64,000 nt of DNA from Hymenobacter rubidus (GTDB lineage Bacteria > Bacteroidota > Bacteroidia > Cytophagales > Hymenobacteraceae). The notes under the pieces were generated by a model that did no database searches, was not told the DNA's origin, and saw only the letters and a list, made by a program, of their open reading frames with translations. Shown one piece after another: positions 62,502 through 64,000 of this stretch (the stretch's first letter is position 1; every line of letters begins with the position of its first letter). A program made the translations under genes and the position numbers. The stretch lies in assembly GCF_016734815.1 (NCBI RefSeq), contig NZ_JAERQF010000017.1:41790-105789 (forward strand), in the 5' to 3' direction.

Positions 62502-63905
62502 CTACAAGATATACTGGCTCAAATCCCGGTTTTTCACCATGTCGCCCAGCCGCTCATCAACCAGCGCGGCGGTGATGAGGATGCGGGCGTTGGCCCCAAT
62601 CTTGTCGGGTACGTCGTAGAGAATGTCGTTGAGCAGGCGGCTCATGACAGTGTGCAGGCGGCGGGCGCCGATATTTTCGACCTCGGCGTTCACTTCGGAG
62701 GCAATTTCAGCCAAGCGCTCCAAGGCGTCATCCTCGAAGGTCAGTTCTACTTCTTCGGCTTTTAGCAGCGCCTCGTATTGCTTGGTGAGGGCGTTTTTAG
62801 GGTCTTTGAGGATGCGGAAGAAGTCGTGCTTGGTGAGGCTTTGCAGTTCTACGCGAATGGGGAAGCGGCCCTGTAGCTCGGGAATGAGGTCGGAGGGTTT
62901 CGAGACGTGGAAGGCGCCTGCGGCAATGAATAGGATGTGGTCGGTGTTGACGATGCCGTACTTGGTGCTCACGGCCGAGCCTTCTACGATGGGCAGCAGG
63001 TCGCGCTGCACGCCCTGGCGGCTCACGTCAGGGCCGCTCTTGCCGCTGCCACCGCTGGAGGCTACTTTGTCAATTTCATCAATGAAGATGATGCCGGCAT
63101 TCTCGCACTGGCGGATGGCCTCGTCCTTCACCTCGTCCATGTCGATGAGCTTGGCGGCTTCTTCGTCGAGCAGAAGCTTGCGGGCTTCGGCCACGGTCAC
63201 TTTGCGCTTGCGGGTTTTCTTGGGCAGCATGTTGCCCAGCATGTCCTGAATGCCCGAGAGCGTGCCCTCGTCCATGCCGGGAGGCGCCCCCATGATGCCC
63301 ACGCTGGGGCCGGCCTGCTGCACCTGAATTTCAATCTTACGGTCTTCGAGCTCGCCGTTTTTAATTTTTTGGCGGAACCGCTCGCGAGTACGCTCGTTCA
63401 GCTCGGCGTCGGATTGAGGCACGCCATCCCCTCCCCCACTGCCGAAGCCGAGGCCGGTTTTGGCACCCGCCGGCTGGCTGATGGCCGGAATGAGAGCATC
63501 GAGAATGACTTCTTCCACGGCTTCGGCAGCCTGCGCTTTCACGGCTTCCTGGCGGCGGGCTTTCACACGGTTCACGCTTTGCTCGGCCAGGTCGCGCACC
63601 ATGCTTTCCACGTCGCGGCCCACGTAGCCGACTTCGGTGAATTTGCTGGCTTCTACTTTCACAAAAGGGGCATCGGCGAGATGAGCCAGGCGGCGAGCAA
63701 TTTCGGTTTTGCCCACGCCGGTGGCCCCAATCATGAGGATGTTGTTGGGCACGATTTCGGCCTGCATATCCAGCGGAGCGTGCAGGCGGCGCCAGCGGTT
63801 GCGCAGGGCAATGGCGACGTGGCGCTTGGCTTCGTGCTGGCCGATTATGTATTTATCGAGTTCGGCCACAATTTGGGCCGGCGTCAGAAAATCTTGATTG
63901 AGCAT
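62502..63905 (-). CDS. hslU: ATP-dependent protease ATPase subunit HslU
   Basis: A 467-residue AAA+ unfoldase (ClpY) that feeds substrates to the HslV peptidase. Walker A GATGVGKTE is at residues 60-68, the pore loop is in KFTEVGYVGRDVES (about 88-101), Walker B is IIFIDEIDKVAS, and the sensor and C-terminal arms follow, ending SQYIL, the HslV-docking tail. The intermediate I-domain spans about residues 115-245. It is slightly longer than the E. coli protein (443 residues), mostly through a Gly-rich insert (GLGFGSGGGDG). HslV is not in this window. A palindrome of the GAAGCATC family begins 31 bp upstream of its start. Confidence 0.97.
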   Translation of the reverse strand: MLNQDFLTPAQIVAELDKYIIGQHEAKRHVAIALRNRWRRLHAPLDMQAEIVPNNILMIGATGVGKTEIARRLAHLADAPFVKVEASKFTEVGYVGRDVESMVRDLAEQSVNRVKARRQEAVKAQAAEAVEEVILDALIPAISQPAGAKTGLGFGSGGGDGVPQSDAELNERTRERFRQKIKNGELEDRKIEIQVQQAGPSVGIMGAPPGMDEGTLSGIQDMLGNMLPKKTRKRKVTVAEARKLLLDEEAAKLIDMDEVKDEAIRQCENAGIIFIDEIDKVASSGGSGKSGPDVSRQGVQRDLLPIVEGSAVSTKYGIVNTDHILFIAAGAFHVSKPSDLIPELQGRFPIRVELQSLTKHDFFRILKDPKNALTKQYEALLKAEEVELTFEDDALERLAEIASEVNAEVENIGARRLHTVMSRLLNDILYDVPDKIGANARILITAALVDERLGDMVKNRDLSQYIL

Positions 63906-63935
63906 GAACTATGTACGGGAAGAAGTTGATAAAAG

Positions 63936-64000
63936 AACGTCATGCAGAGCGCAGCGAAGCATCTTGCCCGCAGTAAGTAGTCCAATCGGTCGAATTACTT
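63936..64000. repeat. Left arm of a GAAGCATC-type palindrome, cut by window end
   Basis: AACGTCATGCAGAGCGCAGC begins at 63936, followed by GAAGCATCTTGCCCGC, the same start as the palindromes at 32080 and 33991. The right arm would lie beyond the window. Confidence 0.6.

Overview
The window looks like a chromosomal segment of a high-GC Bacteroidota of the order Cytophagales, most like Hymenobacter. The evidence is four SusC/SusD outer-membrane pairs, a secreted protein with a type IX secretion C-terminal domain, promoter elements of the Bacteroidota type (TTG, about 20 nt, TAnnTTTG), few Shine-Dalgarno sequences, and many intergenic palindromes with a shared core. No rRNA, tRNA, CRISPR array, phage or transposase gene was recognised.

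Layout. 0-8.1 kb: the C-terminal tail of an Ala/Lys/Pro-rich protein, a thioredoxin-fold DUF255 protein, a 149-bp MITE-like palindrome, and a 1655-residue modular type IX-secreted protein. 8.3-17 kb: housekeeping and small envelope genes (priA, a lipoprotein, a methyltransferase with a lipoprotein-like signal, queA, small membrane or secreted proteins, a prohibitin-like SPFH protein). 17.1-21.7 kb: one SusD/SusC pair on the minus strand with a well-formed promoter. 22-44.6 kb: mostly core genes: RNase D, MltG, a FadL-type porin with an SGNH-type lipoprotein, a GT39-like membrane protein, dtd, a MazG-like protein, comB, gcvT, ilvE, a cobalamin adenosyltransferase, an operon plsC-gatC-(TM/TPR protein)-ABC ATPase, a NUDIX hydrolase, a probable structured small RNA, rnhB, a CZB protein/histidine kinase/response regulator cluster, and prfB with its programmed frameshift. 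44.9-62.4 kb: three consecutive SusC/SusD loci on the plus strand, the last two followed by a small lipoprotein gene. This block is visibly lower in GC than its surroundings and has no enzyme or regulator gene. 62.5-63.9 kb: hslU.

The SusCD loci should import bulky nutrients through TonB-dependent pedal-bin transporters. The FadL/SGNH pair probably handles hydrophobic substrates. The CZB-kinase-regulator cluster is a plausible zinc or redox-responsive signalling unit. The most notable non-coding content is several families of near-perfect intergenic palindromes, one of them nested inside another, and a promoter-terminator-bounded structured RNA at about 39.65-39.79 kb. No clearly new multi-gene system was found. 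The best leads are that RNA, the palindrome families, the CZB cluster, the enzyme-free triple SusCD island, and an SGNH-family lipoprotein whose expected catalytic histidine position reads threonine.
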